In this document: piece after piece, positions 4,783-12,538 of the stretch
Position numbering within the stretch: the first letter of the stretch is position 1
Layout of the letters: each line of letters begins with the position of its first letter
Origin: SAR324 cluster bacterium
GTDB lineage: Bacteria; SAR324; JACQKK01
Reading direction: 5' to 3'
DNA length: 13,146 nucleotides
Assembly (NCBI GenBank): GCA_027296185.1
Contig: JAPUJL010000534.1
Coordinates: forward strand, 1 to 13,146
Notes under the pieces: model-generated
The model's database searches: none
Told to the model about the DNA's origin: nothing
The model's input: only the letters and a program-made list of their open reading frames with translations
Translations under genes and position numbers: made by a program

Positions 4783-6407
4783 GGCTCTCCCGGCCCAGGC
4801 TTGGCGGGCGCGGCCTCCCAGAGGATCGGCCGGTGCGGTACGATCGCCGCGGCAACCGCATCCCGATCCGCCGCCGCCCAGCCGCTCCGCTGACGCTTCC
4901 CACGGCGCGGGCTCCGGCCGGTCACCCGGTAGACGCTGAGGCGCCGCCGCTCGATCCCTCCCCACACGGTGCGCACGGTGCCGACGATTTCCAATCGAAG
5001 GCCGGCGCGACTCTCGACGCGCACCACGTGCACCGCGCAATTCCGCTCGCACACCATCAATGTATTCCTTTCATTGAGTTCTTCAAGGGGGCTCCACAGG
5101 TTGCGCGCGGGGCGCTCCAGACTGTGGGTCAACGGCTGGTTGGATAGGTGCAAAGCGAATTGGGAGGCGAGGGGATAGAAGATCGACAGCACGTAGTCCG
5201 GTAACGGCACCTCCCGTTCCGCCAGCAGCGCCTCCACCTGTTCCGCCGTGCGGCGCCATCCCACCAGCTGGCGGGTCGGATCCTTGTCCGGCGGAACGGG
5301 CAGGAAGGGCCGGTAGATGTGCGCGAAAATCAGGGCGATCAGGGCCACATTCAGGGCGTGCGCCCACCCCAGCGCATGGAACAGGCCCCGCCGCCGCCCC
5401 GCCCGCCAGCGCTCCGCGGCGGCGGCTCCGGCGAGCATGTAGAATCCGAGCAGACTGACGTTGGCCCACTTGGGATCCGAGAACGACCCGCGCAAGAGGA
5501 TCAACGTGAAGAACGCCAGTGGCGTGAGCGACATGATCAGCACCAGCGTGAAGGGCGAGTCGCCCCGCCCTTCGCGCCGCACTCGGGGAAACAGCGCGAG
5601 GACGCCCCAGGCGATCAACGGCGCCGAGAAGATGATCAGGTACCCGACGGTAAAATTCAGGGCGTGCCGTCCGAAGATCTCCGTACCCTCGGGCACGGCC
5701 TTGCGCAACTGATAGACGAAGGAGGCCCACTCGTTCTGGCTGTTCCAGAAGACCAGGGGCGAAACCACCAGCAACGCCACGATCCCACCCAAGTACTGGT
5801 AGGGGTTGCGCCATTCCTTGCGTGCCGCCGGGACGAGGGTGATGTACACCCCCACGCCCAGGTAGAAGAGCACCATCACGTACTTGGAGAGCCCGCCCAG
5901 CCCGGCGAAGAGGCCCATGACCAGCAGCCACCGGCCCTGGCCCGTGCGCTGGTAGGAGAGCAGCGCCCACAGGGAGGCAATCCAGGCCAGCATCATCGGC
6001 TGGTCGATCTGGAAGATCGTCGACCCGGCCGAAAAGTAAAGCGTCGCCTCGAGCATCGCCAGCGTGAACCCGGCGGCCAGCCGGCCGAAGGTGCGGGCGG
6101 CCAGGGCATACGTGGCGGCCAGGATCGCCAGATTGATCAGCTGGGCGCCGATCTCCAGCGCCGCCTCGCTGGAGCCCAGCACGGTGGTGATGCCGCGCAG
6201 CAGCCAAGCCACCATGGGCGGGTGCTCGTAGTAGCCGAGGGACAGGAAGCGGGACTGCACCCAATGATCGATCGTGTCCGGGTGGGGCGAGATGAACTGG
6301 TTGGCCAGGCTCCACAACAGGAGATGGGCGGCGAGCACCGCGAACAACACGGGATGCTGCCGCACGATCCGTATTAAGGGCCGTTGCAAGGGGATCCGTA
6401 GATGCAT
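4779..6407 (-). CDS. Membrane glycosyltransferase, PMT/ArnT-like (GT-C fold)
   Basis: The protein has 542 residues, is strongly hydrophobic from about residue 20 to 365, and has roughly 9-11 membrane segments. The GT39/GT83 signature is clear. The first external loop after helix 1 carries the acidic and aromatic set HPDTIDHW (42-49) and GYYEHPPMVAWL (58-69). There is a second acidic site, FQIDQPMML (132-140), and a cytoplasmic GGLSKY (171-176). These enzymes transfer sugars from a polyprenyl-phosphate donor to lipid A, proteins or other envelope acceptors; the acceptor here is unknown. Residues about 366-497 would be the soluble C-terminal domain. Residues from about 498 (RSPRRGKRQRS onward) look like an unstructured, basic extension. 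No strong Shine-Dalgarno precedes the ATG. The gene lies 34 bp after the CDF gene and overlaps pyrB by 4 bp. Confidence 0.9.
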   Translation of the reverse strand: MHLRIPLQRPLIRIVRQHPVLFAVLAAHLLLWSLANQFISPHPDTIDHWVQSRFLSLGYYEHPPMVAWLLRGITTVLGSSEAALEIGAQLINLAILAATYALAARTFGRLAAGFTLAMLEATLYFSAGSTIFQIDQPMMLAWIASLWALLSYQRTGQGRWLLVMGLFAGLGGLSKYVMVLFYLGVGVYITLVPAARKEWRNPYQYLGGIVALLVVSPLVFWNSQNEWASFVYQLRKAVPEGTEIFGRHALNFTVGYLIIFSAPLIAWGVLALFPRVRREGRGDSPFTLVLIMSLTPLAFFTLILLRGSFSDPKWANVSLLGFYMLAGAAAAERWRAGRRRGLFHALGWAHALNVALIALIFAHIYRPFLPVPPDKDPTRQLVGWRRTAEQVEALLAEREVPLPDYVLSIFYPLASQFALHLSNQPLTHSLERPARNLWSPLEELNERNTLMVCERNCAVHVVRVESRAGLRLEIVGTVRTVWGGIERRRLSVYRVTGRSPRRGKRQRSGWAAADRDAVAAAIVPHRPILWEAAPAKPGPGEP

Positions 6408-6441
6408 GAGCGGAAATCGAGGGAATCCGTTCCCGGGGGCC

Positions 6442-7347
6442 TTACCACTCGCTGTGGCAGGTTTCCTGAGGCGTGTTCTCCAATTGAATGGTCATGTGGG
6501 CCAGCCCGAAGCGGGTCTTCAGATCGCCCAGCAACTGGGACAACAGCGAGTCCCGGTCCACCGTGCCCTCGATCACCAAGTGAGCGGTGAGCACGGCTTC
6601 GGTGCTGCTTACGCCCCAGATGTGCAGGTCGCAGACCTGGGAGACGTTGGGCACCGATTCCAGATAGCGGCTGACCGCTTGGGGATCCAGCTCCTTGGGC
6701 ACCGAATCGAGGAGGATATTGGTCGAGTCGTAGAGGATGCGGAATCCTCCGGCCCCAACCAGCAGCGCGATGCCGATTCCGATCAGGGAGTCGATCGGCA
6801 TCCAGCCGGTGAAGCGGATCACCAGCGCCGCCACGATGGTGCCGAGAGAGCCCAGCAGATCGCCCGTGATGTGCCACACGGCGGAGCGGATCGTCAGGTT
6901 GTGCCGCGCATGGCGGCGGAGCAGCCCGAGCGCCACCACATTGACCGCCAGGCCGGCCAGCGCCACGACGAGCAGGATGCCGTCCTCCACCTGGCGCGGT
7001 TGACTCAGCCGCTCGACCGCCTCCAGCACGATCCACACGGCCACGGCGACAAGCCCCATGGCGTTGATGAACGCCGCCAGAATCTCCGCCCGCCGGAAGC
7101 CGAAGGTGCGCTTGGCTGAGGTTTCCATGCCCATCAGCCACACCGCGAACAAGCTCAACGCGATGGCCATGCTGTCGGAGAGCATGTGACCCGCATCCGC
7201 TAACAGAGCCAGGCTGCCACTCAGCCAGCCGCCCACCACCTCCACCCCCATGAACGAAGTGGTGAGGGCGAGGATCAGCAGCAGGCGCCGCATCTGATCG
7301 CCGATCCTTCCGCGCCGCTCCGTGCTATCGGGGGTGTGCTGCGCCAT
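6442..7347 (-). CDS. Cation diffusion facilitator (CzcD/ZitB-like zinc exporter)
   Basis: The protein has 301 residues, typical for the family, with six predicted membrane helices (about 20-42, 46-70, 88-110, 122-143, 158-178, 184-204) and a cytoplasmic C-terminal domain. The transport-site residues of a zinc-type exporter are present: H54 and D58 in helix 2 (DAGHMLSD) and H159 and D163 in helix 5 (HITGD). The helix 4-5 loop is short with few histidines (RRHARHN). The C-terminal domain has the usual DLHIWGVSSTEAVLTAHLV pattern (240-258) and ends CHSEW. It should export Zn2+, possibly also Cd2+ or Co2+, in exchange for protons. The ATG at 7347 lacks a strong Shine-Dalgarno. It is the first gene of the cluster running to pyrB and is divergent from the sensor kinase. 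Confidence 0.93.
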   Translation of the reverse strand: MAQHTPDSTERRGRIGDQMRRLLLILALTTSFMGVEVVGGWLSGSLALLADAGHMLSDSMAIALSLFAVWLMGMETSAKRTFGFRRAEILAAFINAMGLVAVAVWIVLEAVERLSQPRQVEDGILLVVALAGLAVNVVALGLLRRHARHNLTIRSAVWHITGDLLGSLGTIVAALVIRFTGWMPIDSLIGIGIALLVGAGGFRILYDSTNILLDSVPKELDPQAVSRYLESVPNVSQVCDLHIWGVSSTEAVLTAHLVIEGTVDRDSLLSQLLGDLKTRFGLAHMTIQLENTPQETCHSEW

Positions 7348-7641
7348 TCCGCGTTTCGGTGAGGAGCCTTGCCGGAGGCCGGGCCAGCCGCTCCAGCGGA
7401 AAGGAATTTTCTCGGGAGCCGGTACTTAACGGACCGGCAATTGACAGGTTCCTCGGGCCGCGTTAGCCATAAACTTGGTGTCCGGCCCGTCCGGGGCTAC
7501 TGTGCGGGAAGGGGCGACATTCAGTCAAGCCCGCTTCCGCCCAGCACGCCGTGAAAGTGAAGCACCTTACCGCCACGGAAGGGCCGAAGGGATTACCCTG
7601 CCCACTCGACATTCTCCGAGACCCGCCCGCGAGATCCCGCC
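7348..7641. other. Divergent intergenic region between the CDF and sensor-kinase genes
   Basis: The 294 bp must hold the promoters of both divergent genes. I see a 6-bp inverted repeat gccggt (7418-7423) / accggc (7433-7438) with a 9-bp AT-rich centre, immediately followed by a perfect TTGACA box (7441-7446). No small open frame here looks coding. No metal-responsive operator (for example a MerR- or Zur-like dyad) is recognisable. Confidence 0.55.
7418..7473 (+). promoter_or_regulatory. Inverted repeat plus TTGACA box upstream of the sensor kinase
   Basis: A perfect consensus -35 (TTGACA, 7441-7446) follows directly after the inverted repeat 7418-7438. The best -10-like sequence downstream, CATAAA at 7468-7473, is 21 bp away, longer than the optimal 17. 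The hexamer at 17 bp (TAGCCA) is poor. The site faces the kinase gene, leaving a leader of about 160 nt. The adjacent dyad could be an operator. Tentative. Confidence 0.3.
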
Positions 7642-9219
7642 ATGGCCGCCGCCGCGTCCAAAGAAGACCTCCGAGAGGCCACCCTAAGACGTTATAACCA
7701 GGTGGTTTACCGCCTGGCCGCGCTGACCTGGGTCATCACCCAGGTGTTCGACTGGTCCCTGCTCACGATGAACCTACAGGAACTGGCCTCGAGCGCCGTC
7801 TCGCGGATGGCGATGGTGGCCATGCTCTGGGCGCTCCAGCGGTGGATGGTGCCGTGGGTGTCGTGGAAGGTCTCGGGCGCGCTGTTCATGCTGCTGAACT
7901 TCGGGGCGTTGTGGGGTGTGGGCACCTACATGTGGATGCCCTCGGTGGATACCCTGGCCAATCTGGCGCTGCTGATCGCGCTGAGCACCCTGGCTAATAT
8001 TCTGATCCTCGGTGTGGTGCGCTCCTCGCGGATAACCTTCGCCTTGGGCGCGCTGCTGGTGAGCCTGTGGTACCTGTTCGTGGCGGCCGAGCGGGAATTT
8101 CCGACCGAGGTTTCGTGGATCCTGCTGGGATTCGTGCTGGGCTTCGCCACGCTGCTGTATTTCTCCATCGAGTCGATCACCAATCAGATGTTCCTGCTGG
8201 AGGCCCAGCACCGCGACGCCGTGGAGGCGGAAAAGAACAACTTGGCCGCCGTGATCCAATCCATGGCCGACGGGGTCGTGCTCACCGATATGGAGGGGAA
8301 GGTTCAGCAGGCCAACTCGGCGTTCTTCGACATGACCGAGCTGGCGGAGGAACAGGTGACCGGCCAGTCCATCCGCGACTTGGTGCACCTGGCCGGGGCG
8401 GAGCAGGAGGACGAGGGCGAACCGAACATCCTGGAACTGGCGGACAAGGTATTCGAGCAGGAAGTGCTCGTCACCGGCGGCGACGGGGAGCAGGTGAAGG
8501 CCTTTCTCTCCGGCGCCGCGGTGCTGGGTCCCGCCGGGCGGGGGTTCGGCCGGGTCTATGTTCTGCGCGACGCCCGCACGAGTCCGTTGGCGGCCCGGCT
8601 CAATCTGGCGGAGCTCAAGGCCCTGAAGGCCCAGATCAACCCGCACTTCCTGTTCAACACGTTGAACACCATCTCCAGCCTGATTATGACCGATCCCGAG
8701 AAGGCGGAGACGGCCACCCAGCTGTTGAGCATGCACTTCCGCAAGGTGCTCTCCGTCTCCGAGCGGGAGTGGACCACCCTGGAGGAGGAGCTGGAGTTTC
8801 TGAAGGCGTACCTGGAAATCCAGCAATTCCGCTACGAGGGTCAGCTGGAAGTGATTTACAAAGTGGATCCGGACTGCCTTGGGCTGCGGCTGCCGACCAT
8901 GCTTCTGCAACCGCTGGCGGAGAATGCGATCCGCCACGGCTTTCGGGATAAGTTCGACCGCTGGCAGATCGAGGTAACGGTCGAAAAATGCGACGGGCTG
9001 TGCCAGATCACCGTCGCGGACAACGGCGACGGTATGCCGCGCTCCAAGCTGGACAACCTGCTCGACGGCGAGGGACACGGGCTGAAGAACGTCAGCCAGC
9101 GCCTCAGGCTCTACTACGGCGAGGAGGCGCGCATCTCCGTGGAGAGCGAGCCCAATCACGGCACCAAGTTCACGTTGCGCGTCCCCGCTTCCCCCCTCCA
9201 AACCGGCGCGACCGCCTGA
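7642..9219 (+). CDS. LytS/YehU-family membrane sensor histidine kinase with PAS domain
   Basis: The protein has 525 residues. Residues 1-20 are cytoplasmic and polar. About six membrane helices follow (roughly 20-42, 50-69, 76-98, 104-126, 130-149, 157-176), then a linker helix and a PAS-like domain (about 198-310, beginning NNLAAVIQSMADGVVLTD). The kinase is of the HPK8/His_kinase (PF06580) type. The phospho-acceptor H335 sits in LKAQINPHFLFNTLNTI. The N box is PLAENAIRHG (424-433), G1 is DNGDGMP (460-466) and G2 is GHGLKNV (478-484). All catalytic elements are intact, so it should be active. Family members usually signal to LytTR response regulators, but none is in this window. The ATG at 7642 has only a weak GAGA upstream. 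The signal is unknown. Confidence 0.94.
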   Translation: MAAAASKEDLREATLRRYNQVVYRLAALTWVITQVFDWSLLTMNLQELASSAVSRMAMVAMLWALQRWMVPWVSWKVSGALFMLLNFGALWGVGTYMWMPSVDTLANLALLIALSTLANILILGVVRSSRITFALGALLVSLWYLFVAAEREFPTEVSWILLGFVLGFATLLYFSIESITNQMFLLEAQHRDAVEAEKNNLAAVIQSMADGVVLTDMEGKVQQANSAFFDMTELAEEQVTGQSIRDLVHLAGAEQEDEGEPNILELADKVFEQEVLVTGGDGEQVKAFLSGAAVLGPAGRGFGRVYVLRDARTSPLAARLNLAELKALKAQINPHFLFNTLNTISSLIMTDPEKAETATQLLSMHFRKVLSVSEREWTTLEEELEFLKAYLEIQQFRYEGQLEVIYKVDPDCLGLRLPTMLLQPLAENAIRHGFRDKFDRWQIEVTVEKCDGLCQITVADNGDGMPRSKLDNLLDGEGHGLKNVSQRLRLYYGEEARISVESEPNHGTKFTLRVPASPLQTGATA

Positions 9220-9243
9220 ACCCCGGGGATGCTTCGGGGGTTT
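9219..9243 (+). terminator. Candidate terminator after the sensor-kinase gene
   Basis: Arms aacccc (9219-9224) and ggggtt (9237-9242) form a GC-rich 6-bp stem around a 12-nt loop, followed by TTT. The left arm begins in the kinase stop codon. The T-run is short, so transcription may partly read into the membrane-protein gene 161 bp further on. Confidence 0.35.
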
Positions 9244-9317
9244 GCAGGCCGCCTCGCGGAGATTCCGCACGATGGCGCCGGATCGCCTCGCCGTGGCGCC
9301 GGAGGCTCCCGTGCCTT

Positions 9318-9344
9318 TTGCCGGGGGGCGCGGTGGGTTAGAGT
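9318..9344 (+). promoter_or_regulatory. Candidate promoter for the unknown membrane-protein gene
   Basis: TTGCCG (9318-9323) and TAGAGT (9339-9344) are spaced by 15 bp. The pair resembles the one upstream of lysS, which has 18 bp. The start of transcription would fall about 30 nt before the ATG at 9381. Weak and by eye. Confidence 0.25.
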
Positions 9345-9380
9345 GCGGAACCCGTCCCGTCGGGTCGACCCTTAGCCGTG

Positions 9381-10328
9381 ATGTCCATGTCCGTGGCGCC
9401 CCCGAGCCTGCTCTCCACCCTTCTTCCGCCGCTTGCCGCGGGGATCGGTTACGCGGCGGCGAAGTCTTTGGGCAAGGGAGCCGGCTGGGGCGGGCTCTAC
9501 TGGCAGAGCCCGGTGATGTTTTCCTTCCTGGCCGGATTGTTGATCGCGCTGGGGTTGCGCCCCATCCTCACCCGCGTGCCGTGGCAACGGGGCACCGCCT
9601 TCGGGCTGGTTTTGGCGGGCATGCTGGCCATCGGTCCGGCTGGGGACTGGTGCGAGGCCCGGCTGCTCGCCTGGAGTGGGGTGCTGGGCTTTCCCTACGA
9701 TCTGCCCGCCTCCGCGCTGCCGGAGGTGCTGGGCGCCCTGGCCGCCGCCGGGCTGCTGGCCTGGCTACACCGGCCTTCGGGCGGCACGATCGGCCTGGGG
9801 AACCTGCGGGCGCGCCTGGCCCGGCTGACCGGGGTGCAATGGCTGATACGGTTGAGCGTGCTGGGGATCGCCGCCGTGACGGTTGCGGGGGTGACGGGCG
9901 GACTGGACGCGCTGTTGAGCCGTCAAATCGGCCTCCCGCCCATGGACCCGACCAATCCCTGGCTGCGCCTGTGGACGCTGGGAGCCGCAACGGTCTCGGC
10001 CAACGGCGTGAGCGCCGTCTCATACGGGGCGGGGGGCACGGCGGCGCTCGCGGTGCTGGCCCTGGGATGGCTGCGCGGGCTGGCGCTGATCCTCCCCTTG
10101 GTGCCCATCGCCCTGGTGTTGCGGGGCACGCGAACCCAGATCGCCCTGGTGTTCACGCTGGTGCTGTTCATCATCGGCGAATTCGCTCCGCTGATGGAGA
10201 ACCAGCCCTATCCCTCGGCGAGCTGGCTGATGGTGCGGGTTGGCTTTGCTGCGGTGGGGGCGGCCGCGATCGGCACCGTGACGGCTTGGCTCATCGGGCA
10301 GACCTCCGCTCCAGCGGTGCCGGGTTAG
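9381..10328 (+). CDS. Multi-pass membrane protein of unknown function
   Basis: The product has 315 residues from the ATG at 9381. A GTG at 9378 and an ATG at 9387 are equally possible starts, as no clear Shine-Dalgarno decides. Numbering from the GTG, about seven or eight hydrophobic helices can be seen (roughly 11-30, 44-62, 73-87, 113-130, 154-174, 224-248, 254-272, 281-306). A polar loop at 131-152 is Arg-rich (GNLRARLARL), and a longer loop at 178-200 contains PPMDPTNPW. Small residues (Gly, Ala) and Leu dominate. I see no transporter or enzyme signature and do not recognise the family. It follows the LytS-type kinase on the same strand after a 161-bp gap, so it may be a target or partner of that kinase, but this is only positional. 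It converges with the SDR gene. Confidence 0.75.
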   Translation: MSMSVAPPSLLSTLLPPLAAGIGYAAAKSLGKGAGWGGLYWQSPVMFSFLAGLLIALGLRPILTRVPWQRGTAFGLVLAGMLAIGPAGDWCEARLLAWSGVLGFPYDLPASALPEVLGALAAAGLLAWLHRPSGGTIGLGNLRARLARLTGVQWLIRLSVLGIAAVTVAGVTGGLDALLSRQIGLPPMDPTNPWLRLWTLGAATVSANGVSAVSYGAGGTAALAVLALGWLRGLALILPLVPIALVLRGTRTQIALVFTLVLFIIGEFAPLMENQPYPSASWLMVRVGFAAVGAAAIGTVTAWLIGQTSAPAVPG

Positions 10329-10329
10329 G

Positions 10330-10353
10330 TGGAGCACACGGGCTGCCGCTCCA
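10330..10353. terminator. Candidate bidirectional hairpin between convergent genes
   Basis: The arms tggagc (10330-10335) and gctcca (10348-10353) form a perfect 6-bp stem with a 12-nt loop. It sits in the 43-bp gap between the stops of the membrane-protein gene (10328) and the convergent SDR gene (10372). No T-run is present on either side. Confidence 0.35.
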
Positions 10354-10371
10354 TCCGGATTCCCGGGAGAA

Positions 10372-11163
10372 CTACCAGGCGGTCCAGCCGCCGTCGACGG
10401 CGAGCACGGCGCCGGTGACGAATGACGAGGCGGGGGAGGCCAGATAGATCAGCGCGCCCATGAGTTCGCCTTCCTCCCCCAGGCGCCCCATCGGCGTGAG
10501 CGCTTCCATCTTTTCCTTGTATTTGGGGTGCACGTCCCCGTATCTCGGGTCGATGGACATCTCCGTGGGGAACCACCCCGGGGCGATGGCATTGACCGTG
10601 ATCTTGTGGCGCGCCCATTCCGTGGCGAGCTGGCGGGTGAGGTTGACCAGCCCGCCCTTGGTGGCGCTGTAGCTGGCGGTGGGGTAGATCGAGTTCGCCA
10701 CGCCGCTCACCGACGAGGCGATGTTGACGATGCGGCCCCCTTCACCGCGGCCGATCATGCTCTGGGCCACCCGCTGGGCCAGCAGAAACGGCGCGGTGAG
10801 GTTCACGGCGACGGCCGAATCCCACTGATCGCGGCGCATCTTTTCCGCCCGGGCCAGCGGCGCGATTCCGGCGTTGTTCACCAGAATATCGATCTTGCCG
10901 AGCGATTCCTCCACCTCGCTGACGGCGCGCTCCAGTTGCGCCCATTCGCTCAGGTCAGCCACGATGGGGATGCAGCGCACGCCCAGGGATTCGATCTCCT
11001 TGGCGACACCCTTCAGCCGTTCCAGGCGCCGGGCCAGGACCGCCACGTCGGCACCCGCCACGGCCAGAGCCTTGGCGAATTCCACGCCCAGGCCGCTGGA
11101 GGCGCCGGTGACGAGCGCGGTTTTACCGTTCAATCCAAACAGGTCCTGCAACGACTTGGTCAT
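10372..11163 (-). CDS. Short-chain dehydrogenase/reductase (classical SDR)
   Basis: The 263-residue enzyme has a full Rossmann fold. The cofactor motif TGASSGLG is at 19-26, the structural NNAG at 96-99, the active-site asparagine at N121 (VNLTAP), the catalytic serine at S150 or S151 (NIASS), and the Tyr/Lys pair is YSATK with Y165 and K169. PGWFPTEM (195-202) and the C-terminal VDGGWTAW are typical. The Arg pair after the second strand (ARRLER, 44-49) favours NADP(H) over NAD(H). General appearance is of the gluconate 5-dehydrogenase / 3-oxoacyl-ACP reductase-like SDRs; the substrate cannot be told. The start at 11163 follows the family N-terminus, with GGAG about 11 nt upstream. The frame runs on to 12300, but that is an alternative frame over the upstream gene. 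The MetE-like gene is 137 bp upstream on the same strand. Confidence 0.95.
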   Translation of the reverse strand: MTKSLQDLFGLNGKTALVTGASSGLGVEFAKALAVAGADVAVLARRLERLKGVAKEIESLGVRCIPIVADLSEWAQLERAVSEVEESLGKIDILVNNAGIAPLARAEKMRRDQWDSAVAVNLTAPFLLAQRVAQSMIGRGEGGRIVNIASSVSGVANSIYPTASYSATKGGLVNLTRQLATEWARHKITVNAIAPGWFPTEMSIDPRYGDVHPKYKEKMEALTPMGRLGEEGELMGALIYLASPASSFVTGAVLAVDGGWTAW

Positions 11164-11229
11164 CGCCAATAGGCTCCGTGGTTCGGCGGTTCCGCTCCAC
11201 CGCGCGCGGCCGCCTTCCGATCCGCCCCT

Positions 11230-11278
11230 CCTGCCGGTGCCCGGCCATGCGCGGGCCCCGGCCCCCAGCACCGGCAGG
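11230..11278 (-). terminator. Strong hairpin between the MetE-like and SDR genes
   Basis: Perfect 11-bp arms cctgccggtgc (11230-11240) and gcaccggcagg (11268-11278) enclose a 27-nt GC-rich loop that can itself fold. On the minus strand it lies about 23 nt after the MetE-like stop (11301) and about 65 nt before the SDR start (11163). There is no T-run. It may be a pausing or mRNA-stabilising structure, a Rho-assisted terminator, or a control element in the SDR leader. Confidence 0.45.
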
Positions 11279-11300
11279 GAATGGGTTGGGGCCAGCGGGG

Positions 11301-12377
11301 CTAGCGCTTGCCGCGGCTGAACTCGTCGCGCACGATTCGGGCGCCGTCCGCGAGGGACTTCAGCTTGGCCCGCGCCACGGCCCGGGGCAAGGCGGACAGC
11401 CCGCAATCGGGAGCCAGACGCAACCGCCGCACGTCCACGTAGCGGAGGCAGGAGCGGATTCGTGTGGCGACGCTCTGGGCCGTTTCCACCTCGGGCCGGT
11501 GGGCGTCCACCACCCCGATCGCCACGTGCTTGTCGTAGCCGATCATGCCCAGCAACTCCAGTTCGCGCATGTCGTTCAGCGAGTACTCCAGGTGAATCAC
11601 CTCCACCTGCAGGTCGTTCAGGTACGGCATCAGCGGCTTGTAACTCCGGGGCACGGAGCGGGTGGCGGCGGCCAGATTGCGGAAGCAAATGTGCAGGTGC
11701 AGCCGGAACGGCAGTCCCCTCACCAGGTCGTTGAAGTAGGCGACCCAGCGCTCCGGGTTGATGCCCATGAACATGCCGAGTGACGGCTCGTCCAGCTGAA
11801 CGTCGCGGGCACCCGCGGCGGCCAGGGTTTCCAGCTCGGTGCGCAGGATCGGCCCCAACGCCTCCAGGGCCGCCTGCATGGCATCCGCCTCGCGGGCGTC
11901 GCAGAGCATGAGCGCCAAGGAAAAGGGCCCCGGCAGGGTGGTCTTCAGCGGGTGATCGGTCATGGCGCGGGCCTGGGTGAACTCGGCCGCCAGGCCCAAT
12001 CCTGAGGGCGCCCGGATCGGCCCCACCGCGCGGAAACGCCCGCTGCCCTCGCCGCCGCGCTGGTACTCGATGCCCTCCATGCGGGCCAGGAGCCCCCAGA
12101 GAAACCCCACCGTCTCGTTCAGGGCGTGGATGGGCTCCGGGGCGGAGAGGATGCGGCCCAACTCGCCGTCGGTGAGCAGGTCCACCCCGGCCGCCTCCTG
12201 CTCTCGAATCACCACCTGCATGGCGTCCCGGCCCGCCTCCTCGAGTTCCTCCGCGCCGATGCGCTCCGCCTGGCGGGCCTCCAGCAGGTGGCGGAACCAC
12301 GCCGGCGGGGGATAGCTGCCGATCACCGTCACCGGAAGCATCTTCTGCGATTGGGGCGGATTGGCGCGTGGGGGCAT
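11301..12377 (-). CDS. Core-MetE-type, zinc-dependent homocysteine methyltransferase-like protein
   Basis: The 358-residue single-barrel protein corresponds to the C-terminal catalytic half of cobalamin-independent methionine synthase. The MetE zinc ligands have clear equivalents: H229 and C231 (LHICFRN), E264 (IHLEYS) and C325 (PDCGL). Residues that bind homocysteine in MetE also appear conserved: IGSYPP (19-24), DGE with E72, and LDEPSL with D196 (195-200). The folate-binding N-terminal half of full MetE is absent. From the family, core enzymes (the folate-independent Mes groups and archaeal MetE) take methyl groups from corrinoid proteins or other donors, so the donor here is open. The start may be the ATG at 12377 or M13 at 12341; neither has a good Shine-Dalgarno. 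It could belong to an uncharacterised thiol methyltransferase group rather than make methionine. Confidence 0.9.
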   Translation of the reverse strand: MPPRANPPQSQKMLPVTVIGSYPPPAWFRHLLEARQAERIGAEELEEAGRDAMQVVIREQEAAGVDLLTDGELGRILSAPEPIHALNETVGFLWGLLARMEGIEYQRGGEGSGRFRAVGPIRAPSGLGLAAEFTQARAMTDHPLKTTLPGPFSLALMLCDAREADAMQAALEALGPILRTELETLAAAGARDVQLDEPSLGMFMGINPERWVAYFNDLVRGLPFRLHLHICFRNLAAATRSVPRSYKPLMPYLNDLQVEVIHLEYSLNDMRELELLGMIGYDKHVAIGVVDAHRPEVETAQSVATRIRSCLRYVDVRRLRLAPDCGLSALPRAVARAKLKSLADGARIVRDEFSRGKR

Positions 12378-12538
12378 TGGAAAGCGAATGAGGGATCAGA
12401 CGGAACCCGCGCCCCGGCGGAAAAACCGGTAGGGGTCAAGGCACCGTCTGGTCGTTCAATCCCGCGGCTCGGGCATTCCGGATTTCCTTGGCCGCATCGA
12501 AACGGGAGCGGCGAGAGCTATTGCGCGCGCTGGAGCAT

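Noticed and set aside
4783..5052. 90-residue N-terminal extension of pyrB
   Set aside because: It is Arg/Gly-rich and unlike any ATCase N-terminus, and it overlaps the glycosyltransferase coding region. The internal ATG at 4782 has a good Shine-Dalgarno and the family start.
7774..9270. 498-codon minus-strand frame opposite the sensor kinase
   Set aside because: It is a Gln/His/Leu-rich antisense shadow of a certain gene.
9242..10447. 401-codon plus-strand frame overlapping the membrane-protein gene
   Set aside because: It lacks hydrophobic segments and any domain and is Arg/Gly/Pro-rich. The alternative frame at 9381 gives a coherent membrane protein.
10372..12300. 642-codon minus-strand frame that would fuse an upstream domain to the SDR
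   Set aside because: The part before residue 380 is an out-of-frame reading of the MetE-like gene (Gly/Arg/Pro-rich, no domain). The SDR has its own ATG and ribosome-binding sequence at 11163.
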